A stretch of 64,000 nt of DNA from JAKEFM01 sp035695825 (GCA_035695825.1 DASRRH010000011.1:1-64000), one strand, 5' to 3'; shown: positions 8,520-17,664, numbered from the stretch's first letter. Numbers and translations are program-made. The notes: generated by a model from the letters alone, not told the origin.

Positions 8520-11312
8520 ATGCGCCCCTTCGGGAGGCTCCTCTCCGTGGCGCTCGCGGTCGCGGCCGCCGCGCCTTCGGCGGCGGCCTACGTCCGGCTC
8601 CTCACCTCTACGGGCGCCGGCCTCAACTGGCCGGGCGGGCAGATCCCCGTCCCCTTCGTGATCAACGTCTCGGGCTCGGCCGACGTCCCGGGGAACGCGA
8701 GCGAGGACGCGGCGATCCGCCTCGGGTTCCAGGCGTGGGAGGAGATCGCCGGATCCTCGATCGCCTTCGCGGAGGACGCGAGCCCCGCGCAGCGCGCGCG
8801 GACCGACTGGCAGGCCGACGACATCCACCTGGTGCTCTTCGACGAGACGAACGCCTCGGGGTTCTTCCCCGGAGCCTCCGGCATCGTCGCGATCACGCCG
8901 ATCGGGTTCTTCGTGTCCTCCGGGGCGATCGCGGACGCCGACATCCTGTTCAACGGGGACGACCACGACTTCTCGACGAGCCTCGCGGGGGGCACGTTCG
9001 ACGTCCAGGCGATCGCGACCCACGAGATCGGGCATTTCCTCGGCCTCGACCACGACGGGATCGGGGGCTCGACGATGGCCCCGTTCGCGACGGCGGCGAA
9101 GGTGAACCAGCGCTCCCTCCACGACGACGACGTCGCGGGCGCCGAGGAGATCTACCCGTCCGTCTCGAAGGGAGGGATCGCCGGCGCCGTGCTGCGGGCC
9201 TCCAACTCCGCCCCGGTGAGCGGCGCCCAAGTCTGGGCGCGGCGGACGAGCGGGGGCGCCGTCGCGTCGGGGACCGTGACGGCCTCGGACGGGACCTACG
9301 CGATCACGGGGCTCGACGCCGGCGACTACCGGGTCGTGGCGGAGCCGTTCGACGGACCCGTGACGGAGGGGAACCTCTTCCTCGCGACCCCGACGTCGAT
9401 CGACCTGACGATCGAGACGGACTTCGAGCCGGCGGCGCTCGCCGCCGCGGTGACGGTGACGGGATCCTCCACCGCGAACGCGCCCGACCTCCTCGTCGGC
9501 GCGGACGTCCCGATCAACGTGAGCGGTCCCGGGACGCCGTTCGCGCTGCACCCGGGGGACACCGCGCAGGTGTTCACCCTGACGGGCTCGAGCCTCACGG
9601 GCGCGACCGCCTCGTTCCCCGACACCCCGGGCTCGACGCTTTCGGTCGTCGGCACGATCGCCGTCGCGGCGTCGATCCAGGTGACCGTGGACGCCGGGGC
9701 CTCGGCGCCGCCGGGCCTGTACGACCTCCAGGTGACGGGCCCGACGGGCGACGTCGCCCTCCTCGCCGGCTTCTTCGAGGTCCTCGCGGCGCCGCCGGAC
9801 GCGACGTCGGTCTCGAGGTCCTGCGCTTTGACGGGGGGCGGGACGGCGCTCACGGTCAACGGGACGGGCTTCCTCGCCGGCGCCGACGTCGTCCTGGGGG
9901 ACGTGATCGGCAGCGCGACCGCGGTGCCGAACGCGACGACGATCACGACGACCGCGCCCCCCCACGCGGCCGGCAGCGTCGACGTCGTCGTGATCGCGCA
10001 GGACGGGCAGGAGGACCGGCTCCCGGGAGCGATCCTCTACGGTGCGGGCGTGTCGATCGCCTCGATCTTCCCGAGCGTCGGGAGCACGGCCGGGGGGACC
10101 TCGGCGACGATCCTCGGCTCCGCGTTCGAGAGCGGATGCGCGGTCACGATCGGGGGCGCCTGCGGCGTGACCTTCGTCGACTCGACGCGGCTCGAGGTCG
10201 TCCTGCCCGGGAACGGGACCGGCGGGAACCCCTTCGACGTCGTCGTGACGAACCCCGGAGGAGGCCCCTGCGCGACGGCCACGCTCCCCGGCGGCTTCAC
10301 CGTCGTGTCGGGTTCCGACCCGACGATCACCTCGATCACCCCCTCCGAAGGTCCGCACGCGGGGGCGACGGCGGTCTCGATCGTAGGGTCGGGCTACACG
10401 CCGGGCGCGACGGTGCGGTTCGGCGCGGACCTCGCGGACGGGACGGGGGGGGTCCTCGCCACCACAACCTTCGTCGCCACGAACCAGCTCGACCTGGTGA
10501 CGCCGCCGGGGACGCCCGGGCCGACTTCCATCCTCATCACGAACACGACGGGGCAGGTCGCCCGCCTCGCGGGCGGGTACACCTACCTCCCGCTCCTCCA
10601 GTTGAGCGACCGCCTGACCGGGACGATCTCGCCGGTCGGGGACCTCGACACCGCCCTGATCGAGGGGCTCAACGGGACGCTCCTCTCCCTCAAGGCGGCC
10701 GCGGTCTCGGGATCCCTCCTCCAGCCGAAGGTCGTGATCCGGAGCTCCGCGGGGGCGGCCCTCCTCTCGACCGACCCGGCCGACGCCGAGTTCGACCCTC
10801 TCTTCGCGTTCCCCGCCGGGACGAAGGTCGCGGTGAAGTCCTTCCCCCTCCCCGGAGCCCTCGGCGGGAGCGACACGATCTCGATCGAGATCTCGGGGAT
10901 GGCCGGGACGAGCGGCGGCTACACGCTCCGGCCGAAGGAGAAGCTCCCGAAGTCCCAGACCTCGATCAAGATCCCGACCCTTCCTCCCACGGTCGTCGGC
11001 CCGGGCGCGGCGGCTTTCCCGTTCGCCGCGAAGCGGAACTCCCTCTTCTCCGGGAAGGTGGCCGCCCTCGTCGCGGGGTTGGCGATCGAGGCGTCGGACT
11101 TCACGGGCCCGAACGGCTCGATCCTCGCCAAGCCGGGCGTGAGCGGCGCGATCGTCGTCGCGCCGGGGGGCGCGTCGATGCAGGTCACGAGCGCCCCCCT
11201 CGCGGCCTTCGGCGACTACGTCTTCACCGTCGGGGCCACGGCGGGCTCCGGCGCGATCAAGGGCTCCTTCAAGGTGAAGCCGCCGAGGACGCGGGCGACG
11301 ATCCTCGAGTAG
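8520..11312 (+). CDS. Matrixin-type zinc metalloprotease with carboxypeptidase-regulatory and TIG domains
   Basis: 930 aa, secreted (signal peptide residues 1-22). The catalytic domain spans roughly residues 30-215 and carries the metzincin zinc motif HEIGHFLGLDHD followed by a Met-turn-like STMAPF, so it should be an active endopeptidase. Next come a carboxypeptidase-regulatory-like beta domain (GGIAGAVLRASNSAPVSGAQV) and several immunoglobulin-like TIG/IPT domains, seen as ISPS-type motifs such as SIASIFPSVGSTAGGTSATI and TITSITPSEGPHAGAT. The C-terminus resembles a pre-peptidase beta sandwich. The start ATG is chosen for its GGGAGG site inside the preceding gene. It probably acts on extracellular or surface proteins. 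Confidence 0.9.
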   Translation: MRPFGRLLSVALAVAAAAPSAAAYVRLLTSTGAGLNWPGGQIPVPFVINVSGSADVPGNASEDAAIRLGFQAWEEIAGSSIAFAEDASPAQRARTDWQADDIHLVLFDETNASGFFPGASGIVAITPIGFFVSSGAIADADILFNGDDHDFSTSLAGGTFDVQAIATHEIGHFLGLDHDGIGGSTMAPFATAAKVNQRSLHDDDVAGAEEIYPSVSKGGIAGAVLRASNSAPVSGAQVWARRTSGGAVASGTVTASDGTYAITGLDAGDYRVVAEPFDGPVTEGNLFLATPTSIDLTIETDFEPAALAAAVTVTGSSTANAPDLLVGADVPINVSGPGTPFALHPGDTAQVFTLTGSSLTGATASFPDTPGSTLSVVGTIAVAASIQVTVDAGASAPPGLYDLQVTGPTGDVALLAGFFEVLAAPPDATSVSRSCALTGGGTALTVNGTGFLAGADVVLGDVIGSATAVPNATTITTTAPPHAAGSVDVVVIAQDGQEDRLPGAILYGAGVSIASIFPSVGSTAGGTSATILGSAFESGCAVTIGGACGVTFVDSTRLEVVLPGNGTGGNPFDVVVTNPGGGPCATATLPGGFTVVSGSDPTITSITPSEGPHAGATAVSIVGSGYTPGATVRFGADLADGTGGVLATTTFVATNQLDLVTPPGTPGPTSILITNTTGQVARLAGGYTYLPLLQLSDRLTGTISPVGDLDTALIEGLNGTLLSLKAAAVSGSLLQPKVVIRSSAGAALLSTDPADAEFDPLFAFPAGTKVAVKSFPLPGALGGSDTISIEISGMAGTSGGYTLRPKEKLPKSQTSIKIPTLPPTVVGPGAAAFPFAAKRNSLFSGKVAALVAGLAIEASDFTGPNGSILAKPGVSGAIVVAPGGASMQVTSAPLAAFGDYVFTVGATAGSGAIKGSFKVKPPRTRATILE

Positions 11313-11360
11313 CGGCCGCCCGCCTCGACGGGCCGCCCGGGTGCCGCTAGAAGGTGCGCG

Positions 11361-11852
11361 GTGGGTCCGCCCGTCGCGCTCCGCACGATCCTCGTCACGA
11401 GCGACTTCTCCGATCTCGCGCGGGAGGCCTACCGCTGGGCGGCCTCCCTCGCGCGCGGGTCGGGCGCGAGGATCGTCGTCGCCCACGTCCTCGAGGAGGA
11501 CCTCGCGGCGGCGATCCCCGTCCTCCCGGGGGGCGTCCAGCCCGAGGTCATCGACCTCCCCCGCTTCCGCGAGGAGTCGCGGAAGGCGGCGGCGGAGGCG
11601 CTCGAGGGGGTGGCGGAGGAGTTCCGGCGCGAGGGGCTCGCCGCGGAGACGGCGATCCGGCCGGGACGGCCGTTCGTCGAGATCGTCCGGCTCGCGCGCG
11701 AGCTCCCCGCCGACCTGATCGTGATGGGGACGCACGGGCGCTCGGGGCTCCGCCACGCGCTGATCGGGAGCGTCGCCGAGCGGGTCGTCCGCAAGAGCCC
11801 CTGTCCGGTCCTCACCGTCAAGCAGCCGGGCGCGTCCTTCGAGAGCCCGTGA
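11361..11852 (+). CDS. Universal stress protein, UspA family
   Basis: 163 aa, standard length for a single-domain Usp. The N-terminus ILVTSDFSDLAREA and the C-terminal nucleotide loop GTHGRSGLRHALIGSVAERVV fit the ATP-binding G-2x-G-9x-GS signature, so this is probably an ATP-binding Usp in the cytoplasm. The start is GTG at 11361 with AGAAGG upstream. Its TGA stop overlaps the GTG start of the next gene (GTGA), and the same overlap joins that gene to a glycerate kinase. The three genes are therefore one translationally coupled operon. Usp genes often accompany metabolic operons; the specific stress is not shown by the sequence. Confidence 0.92.
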   Translation: MGPPVALRTILVTSDFSDLAREAYRWAASLARGSGARIVVAHVLEEDLAAAIPVLPGGVQPEVIDLPRFREESRKAAAEALEGVAEEFRREGLAAETAIRPGRPFVEIVRLARELPADLIVMGTHGRSGLRHALIGSVAERVVRKSPCPVLTVKQPGASFESP

Positions 11853-13078
11853 CCCTCGCGCGAGCGGTCCGCGCCGAGGGACACCTGATCGACACGGGGC
11901 TCATGTCCCGCTACCTCGGCGCCGTCCTCGAGGGGGGCGGGCGGTACGAGATCCGCCGCTTCGACGTCGGGAGGCGCCGGACGGACTTCTCGACCGCGGA
12001 GATCGAGGTCCGGGCCCCGAGCCGCCCCCGGCTCCAGTCGATCCTCGACAACTTGGTCGCCCTCGGCTGCCGCCTCGTCGAGGAGACGCCCGTCCGCCTC
12101 GTCCCGGCCCCGCGCGAGGGGGTCGCGCCGGAGGGTTTCTACTCGACGACCCACCATCGAACGCGCGTCCGCCTCCCCCGGGGCTGGCGCGAGGTCGCGA
12201 ACCCGCGGATGGACGCCGTGATCGTGGTCCGCGACGGGGCGGCCCGCTCCACGCTCCTGCGCGACCTGCGCCGCGGCGACCCGGTCGTCTGCGGGGTCGA
12301 GGGGGTCGAGATCCTCCCGCCGTTCCGCGCGCGGGAGGCGAAGGCCTTCGCCTTCATGAGGTCGGAGGCCTCCTCCGAGCGCGCCCTCGAGGTGAGGGTC
12401 CGCGCCGTCGCCCGCGCGATGCGGGCGGCGCGCGCGCGAGGAGGGAGGATCGTCGCCGTCCCGGGCCCCGTCGTCGTCCACACGGGCGGGGCGCCCCACC
12501 TCGCCGCGCTCGTCCGCCGCGGCTGGGTCGACGCCCTCCTCGCCGGGAACGCCCTCGCCGTCCACGACGCGGAGCAGGCCCTCTTCGGCACCTCGCTCGG
12601 CGTCGACCTCCGGACCGGGCTTCCCGCTCGCGAGGGGCACATGAACCACCTCCGCGCGATCAACGAGGTCCGCCGCGCGGGCTCCCTCGCGCGCGCCGTG
12701 GCGCGCGGGCGGCTGCGGTCGGGGATCTTCCACGCCTGCGCGCGGGCGGGCGTCCCCTTCGTCCTCGCCGGCTCGATCCGCGACGACGGCCCCCTCCCCG
12801 ACACGGAGATGGACCTCCTCCGCGCCCAGGAGCGCTACGCGCGCGCCCTGACCCGCGCGGGGCTCGTCCTCGTCCTCGGCTCGATGCTCCACGGCATCGG
12901 GGTCGGGAACATGCTCCCCTCGGACGTCCCCCTCGTCTGCGTGGACATCAACCCCGCGGTCGTGACGAAGCTCGCCGACCGAGGCTCGGGGCAGGCGATC
13001 GGCGTCGTGACCGACGTCGGCGTCTTTCTCCACCGTCTCGCCCGCGCCCTCCCCCGCCGCGCGCGGAGGGCCCGGTGA
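11849..13078 (+). CDS. TIGR00300/LOR-SDH family protein (possible ornithine cyclodeaminase type)
   Basis: 409 aa. The sequence matches my memory of the TIGR00300 family: an N-terminal LOR/SDH-like domain (GHLIDTGLMSRYLGAVLEGGG) and a C-terminal Rossmann-like region with GPVVVHTGG, ALLAGNALAVHD, LGSMLHGIGVGNMLPS and CVDINPAVVTKLADRG. Archaeal members have been reported as ornithine cyclodeaminases, and the same module forms the C-terminus of cyanobacterial ArgZ/AgrE, so conversion of ornithine to proline is the best guess. The start GTG overlaps the Usp stop by 4 bp. Pairing with a glycerate kinase is not the usual arginine context, so the function stays tentative. Confidence 0.82.
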   Translation: MTLARAVRAEGHLIDTGLMSRYLGAVLEGGGRYEIRRFDVGRRRTDFSTAEIEVRAPSRPRLQSILDNLVALGCRLVEETPVRLVPAPREGVAPEGFYSTTHHRTRVRLPRGWREVANPRMDAVIVVRDGAARSTLLRDLRRGDPVVCGVEGVEILPPFRAREAKAFAFMRSEASSERALEVRVRAVARAMRAARARGGRIVAVPGPVVVHTGGAPHLAALVRRGWVDALLAGNALAVHDAEQALFGTSLGVDLRTGLPAREGHMNHLRAINEVRRAGSLARAVARGRLRSGIFHACARAGVPFVLAGSIRDDGPLPDTEMDLLRAQERYARALTRAGLVLVLGSMLHGIGVGNMLPSDVPLVCVDINPAVVTKLADRGSGQAIGVVTDVGVFLHRLARALPRRARRAR

Positions 13079-14358
13079 CCCTCCGCGAGGACGCGCGCGC
13101 GATCTTCGACGCCGGCGTGGCGGCGGTCGAGCCGCGCGCGCTCGTCCTGCGCCACCTCGCCGCGCGCCCCCCGTTCGGGGAGGATCGGATCGTCGTCGTC
13201 GGGGGGGGGAAGGCCTCGGTCGCGATGGCGGCCGCCGTCGAGGAGGCCCTCGGCGATCGGATCGCCGGCGGCGTCGTCGTCACGAAGCGCGGCCACGCGG
13301 CGGAGCCGCTCCGGCGGATCGAGGTGGTCGAGGGGCGCCATCCCGTCCCGGACGAGGAGTGCGCGCGCGGCGCGCGGCGGATCCTCGAGATCGTCGAGGG
13401 CGCGGGGGAGAACGACCGGATCCTCTTCCTCCTCTCGGGCGGGGCCTCGGCCCTCCTCGCGCTGCCGCGCGAGGGGATCGCGATCGAGGAGTACGCCCAG
13501 TTCGGCGCCCAGCTCCTGCGATGCGGCGCCCCGATCGAGGACCTGAACGCGATCCGCCGCCACCTGACCGTCCTCGGCGGCGGCGGCCTCGCGGCGGCGG
13601 CGCATCCGAGGCCGGTGACGGCCCTCATCCTCTCGGACGTCCTCGGCAACCCGCTCCCCGCCATCGGCTCGGGCCCGACGGCCCCCGACCCGAGCACCTT
13701 CAAGGACGCCCTCGACGCCGTGCAGCGCTGGGGCCTCTTCCCCTTCGCCTCGCCGGGAATCGTCGGCGTCCTCGGCAAGGGGATGGTCGGCCGCGAGCCC
13801 GAGACGCGAAAGCCGGACGACCCGGTCTTCGAGCGGGTCGAGAACGCGATCGTCGGCGACAACGCCCTCGCGCTCGAGGGGGCGAGGGGGAAGGCGGAGG
13901 CGCTCGGCTACCGCACGACCGTGCTCACGGGCTCTCTCCGGGGGGACGCTGCGCTCGCGGGTCGCGCGATCGCCCTCGCGGCCCGCGAAGCAAGGAATTC
14001 GAGGGAGGGAGGGGCCTGCCTCCTCGCGGGGGGCGAGACGACCGTTTCCCTCGAGAACGCGGTCGGCCTCGGAGGCCGCGCGCAGGAGTTGGCCCTCGCC
14101 GCCGCGCTCGCGCTCGAGGGGACGGAGGGGATCGCCCTCCTCTCCGCCGGCACCGACGGCAACGACGGCCCGACCGACGTCGCGGGCGCGGTCGTCGACG
14201 GCGCCACCGCGCGCGGCGCCCGTTCCGTGGGGGAGGACCCGGCGCAGGAGCTCGCCCGGCACAACTCCTACGGCTTCTTCGAGCAGGTCGGCGGGCACGT
14301 GAGGACGGGCCCGACGGGGACGAACGTGATGGACCTCGTCGTCGCTCTCGTCGGGTAG
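13075..14358 (+). CDS. Glycerate 2-kinase, MOFRL family (DUF4147 + MOFRL)
   Basis: 427 aa, full length. The N-terminal DUF4147 domain has VVGGGKASVAMA, EGRHPVPDE and FLLSGGASALLA; the C-terminal MOFRL domain has LLAGGETTVSL, GLGGRAQELALAAAL and SAGTDGNDGPTD, and ends with TGPTGTNVMDLVVALV. These are the hallmarks of ATP-dependent type-2 glycerate kinases, which make 2-phosphoglycerate in glyoxylate, serine or sugar-acid breakdown in the cytoplasm. The GTG start overlaps the TGA of the preceding gene by 4 bp, completing a three-gene coupled operon. Confidence 0.92.
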   Translation: MTLREDARAIFDAGVAAVEPRALVLRHLAARPPFGEDRIVVVGGGKASVAMAAAVEEALGDRIAGGVVVTKRGHAAEPLRRIEVVEGRHPVPDEECARGARRILEIVEGAGENDRILFLLSGGASALLALPREGIAIEEYAQFGAQLLRCGAPIEDLNAIRRHLTVLGGGGLAAAAHPRPVTALILSDVLGNPLPAIGSGPTAPDPSTFKDALDAVQRWGLFPFASPGIVGVLGKGMVGREPETRKPDDPVFERVENAIVGDNALALEGARGKAEALGYRTTVLTGSLRGDAALAGRAIALAAREARNSREGGACLLAGGETTVSLENAVGLGGRAQELALAAALALEGTEGIALLSAGTDGNDGPTDVAGAVVDGATARGARSVGEDPAQELARHNSYGFFEQVGGHVRTGPTGTNVMDLVVALVG

Positions 14359-14476
14359 CGTGGCGAGGAGGGCCGGGGAGAACCCGGAAGGCGGGATTCC
14401 TGCGATCGGACCGCGTCGAACGCTGCCTTCCGATGGAGAGGATCCAGGGGTCGAGGACCCGCCGGATGAACGCAAG

Positions 14477-15538
14477 ATGATGTCCTTCCGTGGCGAGAGG
14501 ATCCGGGAGCTTGCCCTCCCGACCGGACCTGTCTGGCTCCTGACCGAGATCGCCGAATCGAAGGGCCGTCAGGATCTCTACGCGAAGCAGGCGCCCCAGG
14601 TCCTCAAAGCGCTTCGGGAGATGGCCCTGGTCCAGAGCGCCGAGTCTTCGAACCGGATCGAAGGGGTGACGGTCGATCCGTCGAGGCTCCGCCCCCTCGT
14701 CCTCGGGAACGCGAGGCCGAGGGACCGCTCCGAGGAGGAGATCCAGGGCTATCGGCAGGCCCTCCAGTCGATCCACGCGGGCGCCGCCGATCTCGAGATC
14801 ACGCCCGACTTCCTCCTCCTCCTCCACCGGACCATCCAGGAAGGGAGCGGCGACGCCGGCCAGTGGAAGCGGGTCGAGAACGAGATCGTCGAGCTTCGCC
14901 GCGACGCGGCGCCCGTGCTGCGGTTCCGACCCGTCTCGGTCGTGCAGATCCCCTCCGCCGTCGAGGAGCTGTGCCTCTCGCGCCGACGGGCGCTCGACGA
15001 GGGGCGGGTGCCTCCGCTGGTCGTGGTCGCCTGCTTCGTGCTCGACTTCCTCTGCATCCTCCCGTTCCGGGACGGGAACGGCCGGGTCTGGCGGCTGCTC
15101 ACTCTCCTCGACCTCTACCGTCACGGGTACGAGGTCGGTCGCTACGTGAGTCTCGAACGGCTCGTCGAGGAGTCGAGGGAGGAGTCCTACGAGGCGCTGC
15201 GCCGCAGCTCGGAGGGTTGGCACGAGGGGAAGCACGACCTCCTCCCTTGGATCAACTACTTCCTCTCGATCCTCCGGCGCGCCTACCGCGAGTTCGAGGT
15301 GCGAGCGGGGCAGGTGAAGAGCCCCCGAGGGGCGAAGCGGGCGCTCGTCGTTGCGGCCGTGGAGGCGTTCCCTGGGACGTTCCGACTGGCGGACGTGGAG
15401 CGAGCCTGCCCGGGGGTGAGCCGGGACATGGTGAGGCGGGTGCTCCGGGAACTCCGGAAGGCCGGGCGGATCTCTTGCCTCGCACGCGGTCGCGACGCCG
15501 CCTGGAGGAAAGGGGGGAAACCACCTTTAACGGGGTAA
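14477..15538 (+). CDS. Fic-family protein with class-II inhibitory motif but catalytic His replaced by Leu
   Basis: 353 aa from the ATG at 14477 (an equally weak ATG follows at 14480; an upstream GTG would add 39 poorly conserved residues). The N-terminal inhibitory helix has SSNRIEG, matching the (S/T)xxxE(G/N) motif of autoinhibited Fic proteins. The Fic core has CILPFRDGNGRVWR where active family members have HPFxxGNGR; the invariant catalytic His is Leu (CTC) while the phosphate-binding Asp-Gly-Asn-Gly-Arg is intact. The C-terminus is a winged-helix-like domain (FRLADVERACPGVSRDMVRRVLRELRKAG). Nucleotide transfer is probably lost or altered, while nucleotide binding, dimerisation or DNA binding may persist. 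It stands alone beside the ATPase decay zone. Confidence 0.85.
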   Translation: MMSFRGERIRELALPTGPVWLLTEIAESKGRQDLYAKQAPQVLKALREMALVQSAESSNRIEGVTVDPSRLRPLVLGNARPRDRSEEEIQGYRQALQSIHAGAADLEITPDFLLLLHRTIQEGSGDAGQWKRVENEIVELRRDAAPVLRFRPVSVVQIPSAVEELCLSRRRALDEGRVPPLVVVACFVLDFLCILPFRDGNGRVWRLLTLLDLYRHGYEVGRYVSLERLVEESREESYEALRRSSEGWHEGKHDLLPWINYFLSILRRAYREFEVRAGQVKSPRGAKRALVVAAVEAFPGTFRLADVERACPGVSRDMVRRVLRELRKAGRISCLARGRDAAWRKGGKPPLTG

Positions 15539-15794
15539 GAAATGGGGTAACAACTGCGGAGGGTCACGCAAGCTCTGGAGTAGTCGGGTGTTGAGGAGGT
15601 CATGCGGGGGCGGCCGCGGCGATTTGGGAGAGTCGCCGGCGGACGACGAAGCCAGGGGACCTCGGTTCCATCGTGATTGGAACGGAGGGTCCGTCGAGGC
15701 CTACAAGCGTATTCAGCATCCAGGCGGCGTCGCCGTCTCCATCGGCGTTCGGAAGGTTCGGTGCCCCGGGACTGCGGCCGAGACGCCTGACTTC

Positions 15795-15827
15795 TCGCCG
15801 TCATCTTTCGCCGTAAAATGACGGCGA
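15795..15827. promoter_or_regulatory. 33-bp imperfect palindrome abutting the AAA_14 ATPase start (operator-like)
   Basis: Arms TCGCCGTCAT and ATGACGGCGA enclose a mostly complementary centre; 14 of 16 arm positions pair. The GTG start of the ATPase begins 1 bp after the repeat, so a bound protein or an RNA hairpin would block translation or transcription start. It has the same length and the same outer TCGCC/GGCGA bases as the orphan repeat at 37741-37773. Confidence 0.6.
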
Positions 15828-15828
15828 C

Positions 15829-16989
15829 GTGACGGATCTCTATCCGCGGATCCTCCGGCTCCCTTCGCAGTCGTTCTTCCTCCTCGGGCCTCGGGGGACG
15901 GGGAAGAGCACCTGGGTCCGGGCCGCCCTGCCGGGCGCTCGCCGCCTCGACCTGCTCGACGAGGACGTCTACCACCCCTTCCTCGCGCATCCGGCGCTCC
16001 TCGCCGAGGAGCTCCGCGCGATCCCCGAGGGAGGTTGGGTCGTCCTCGACGAGGTGCAGCGCCTTCCGGCTCTCCTCAACACGGTCCACCGCTTCATCGA
16101 GGAGCGGCGGCTCCGCTTCGCGCTCTGCGGGTCGAGCGCCCGCAAACTGAAGCGCGAAGGGACGAACCTCCTCGCGGGCCGCGCGCTCCGCCTCGAGCTG
16201 CACCCCTTCCTCCCCGAGGAACTGGGCCCGGACTTCTCTCTCGAGGCGGCGCTCGTCCACGGCACGCTCCCCGTCATCTGGACCTCTCCATCGCGCCGGG
16301 AGGCGCTCGGCGCCTACGCCCGGATGTACCTCCGCGAGGAGATCCAGGCGGAGGCCGCGGTGCGGAACCTCTCCGGTTTCGCCCGCTTCCTCCCCATCGC
16401 GGCCCTCTTCCACGCCCAAGTGCTGAACGCCTCGAGCCTCGCCCGGGACGCGGGCGTCTCGCGGACGACGGTCCTCGGGTACCTCGAGGTCCTCGAGGAC
16501 ACGCTCGTCGCGTTCCGTCTTCCTGCGTTCGAGGCGCGGCTCCGGGTCCGCGAGCGCAAGCACCCGAAGCTCTACCTCTTCGACGCGGGCGTCGTCCGGG
16601 CGCTCAAGGGACACCTTTCCGACCGGCCGGCGCCCGAGGAGAGGGGGGCGCTCTTCGAGGGGTGGGTCGCTTCGCTCCTCCGGGCCTACGGACACCATCG
16701 CGGTCTCTTCGAGGACTGGGCCTACTGGTCTCCGGCCGAGTCTCGCACGACCGAGGTCGACTTCCTCCTGCGTCGGGGGCGCGAGTTCCTCGCCGTCGAA
16801 GCGAAGCTCGGCCGCGCGCCGACGGGGGACGACCTCGCCGGGCTTCGAGCGATCCGCGGCCTGAAGGGGCTCGTCCGGCGCGTGCTCGTCTGCACCGCCG
16901 AGCGAGCGCGGAAGACCGAGGACGGGATCGAGGTCCTCCCGGCGGCTCGGTTCGCCGAGCTCCTGGCCTCGCGCCGCCTCTGGCCCTGA
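15829..16989 (+). CDS. AAA_14/DUF4143 ATPase, intact copy
   Basis: 386 aa. The N-terminal AAA_14 domain has Walker A LGPRGTGKSTW, Walker B VVLDEVQRLP, the sensor-like CGSSARKLKREGTNLLAGRA and PFLPEELG; a winged-helix region follows (LARDAGVSRTTVLGYLEVLEDTL). The C-terminal DUF4143 domain has LYLFDAGVVRALKG, then TEVDFLLRRGREFLAVEAKLG, the E-x-K pattern of a PD-(D/E)XK-like nuclease fold. This is the only unbroken member of several related loci in the window. A palindrome touches its GTG start, suggesting autoregulation. The biological role of the family is not established; a nucleic-acid-linked or toxin-antitoxin-like role is only inference. Confidence 0.88.
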   Translation: MTDLYPRILRLPSQSFFLLGPRGTGKSTWVRAALPGARRLDLLDEDVYHPFLAHPALLAEELRAIPEGGWVVLDEVQRLPALLNTVHRFIEERRLRFALCGSSARKLKREGTNLLAGRALRLELHPFLPEELGPDFSLEAALVHGTLPVIWTSPSRREALGAYARMYLREEIQAEAAVRNLSGFARFLPIAALFHAQVLNASSLARDAGVSRTTVLGYLEVLEDTLVAFRLPAFEARLRVRERKHPKLYLFDAGVVRALKGHLSDRPAPEERGALFEGWVASLLRAYGHHRGLFEDWAYWSPAESRTTEVDFLLRRGREFLAVEAKLGRAPTGDDLAGLRAIRGLKGLVRRVLVCTAERARKTEDGIEVLPAARFAELLASRRLWP

Positions 16990-17100
16990 GCGGCCGGGGA
17001 GATCGGGAGGAACTCCACTGCCTCGCCCGGGCGCGGCTGGCGCGGAAAGCCTCCGGCCAGACCGCCCCGCCGACGGCCCTCGTCCCCAGGCCTCGCTCCA

Positions 17101-17272
17101 CGCCGCCGCGCCGGACCGGGCGAGGCCTACGAGACGATCCTTCGCTCCTTCCGCGCCGCGCTCGAGGAGAAAGGCGCCCGCTCCGGGGTCGTCGCGTCCA
17201 TCCAGACCTTCGGCGATCTCCTCCATTTCCACCGCCATCTCCAAGTCCTCGTCACCGCCAGCTCCCGCGCCG
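17101..17272 (+). mobile_element. IS91-type transposase fragment
   Basis: Translating from 17122 gives a stretch containing ASIQTFGDLLHFHRHLQVLVT, which resembles the IQTFGDLL-FHPH-H-LVT core of IS91-family (HUH/Y2) transposases; the second conserved His is Arg here. Only about 45-50 codons survive, with no start and no other transposase motif nearby. It ends where the antisense ATPase relic begins, so a one-ended IS91 event may have cut that ATPase gene. The flanking sequence 16990-17100 shows no gene. Confidence 0.55.
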
Positions 17273-17279
17273 AAAACGG

Positions 17280-17664
17280 CGTCACTTCGAGGAGCCCGAG
17301 GCGGCCGGCGAGGGTCTCCGAGACCGTGTGAGGGAGCGAGGGGCTTGCCGATCCCATCAGCACGAACCGGCCGCTGCCCCGGCCGCGGTCGATCACGTGT
17401 CGGAGCAGGGGAATGAGGGCGGGCAGGCGCGGCGCCTCGTCGATCACGAGGCGGCGAGGATAGGCGGCGAAGAAGCCCTCGAGGTCGGACTTGAGCTTGC
17501 CGAGGTCGGAGGGGCGCTCGAGATCGACCCCGCAGCCAGTCGGGTAGGAGCGTCCCGACGAGCGTGCTCTTCCCTCACTGGCCGGGGCCGTGCACGAGCA
17601 CGGCCGGGAACGTGCGCACGAGCCTTCGGAGCGCGCTTGCCGCCTCCCTGGGGACGCGGCGCAT
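17280..17664 (-). pseudogene. AAA_14/DUF4143 ATPase relic (nonsense in Walker A, frameshift, truncated)
   Basis: From an ATG at 17664 the frame reads ...FPAVLVHGPGQ, then TGA (17575-17577), then GKSTLVGTLLPDW: the Walker A motif with a stop at the residue before GKST. Around 17535-17560 the frame shifts into one encoding DLERPSDLGKL, RRLVIDEAPRLPALIPLLRHVID and RFVLMGSASPSL...ETLAGRLGLLEVTPFSARELA, the Walker B and following regions. The sequence then stops resembling the family at the IS91 fragment; the C-terminal two-thirds is gone. A dead gene copy. Confidence 0.75.

Noticed and set aside
15588..15821. A 77-codon frame between the Fic and ATPase genes
   Set aside because: No motif or ribosome site, and its end overlaps the palindrome; treated as leader DNA.
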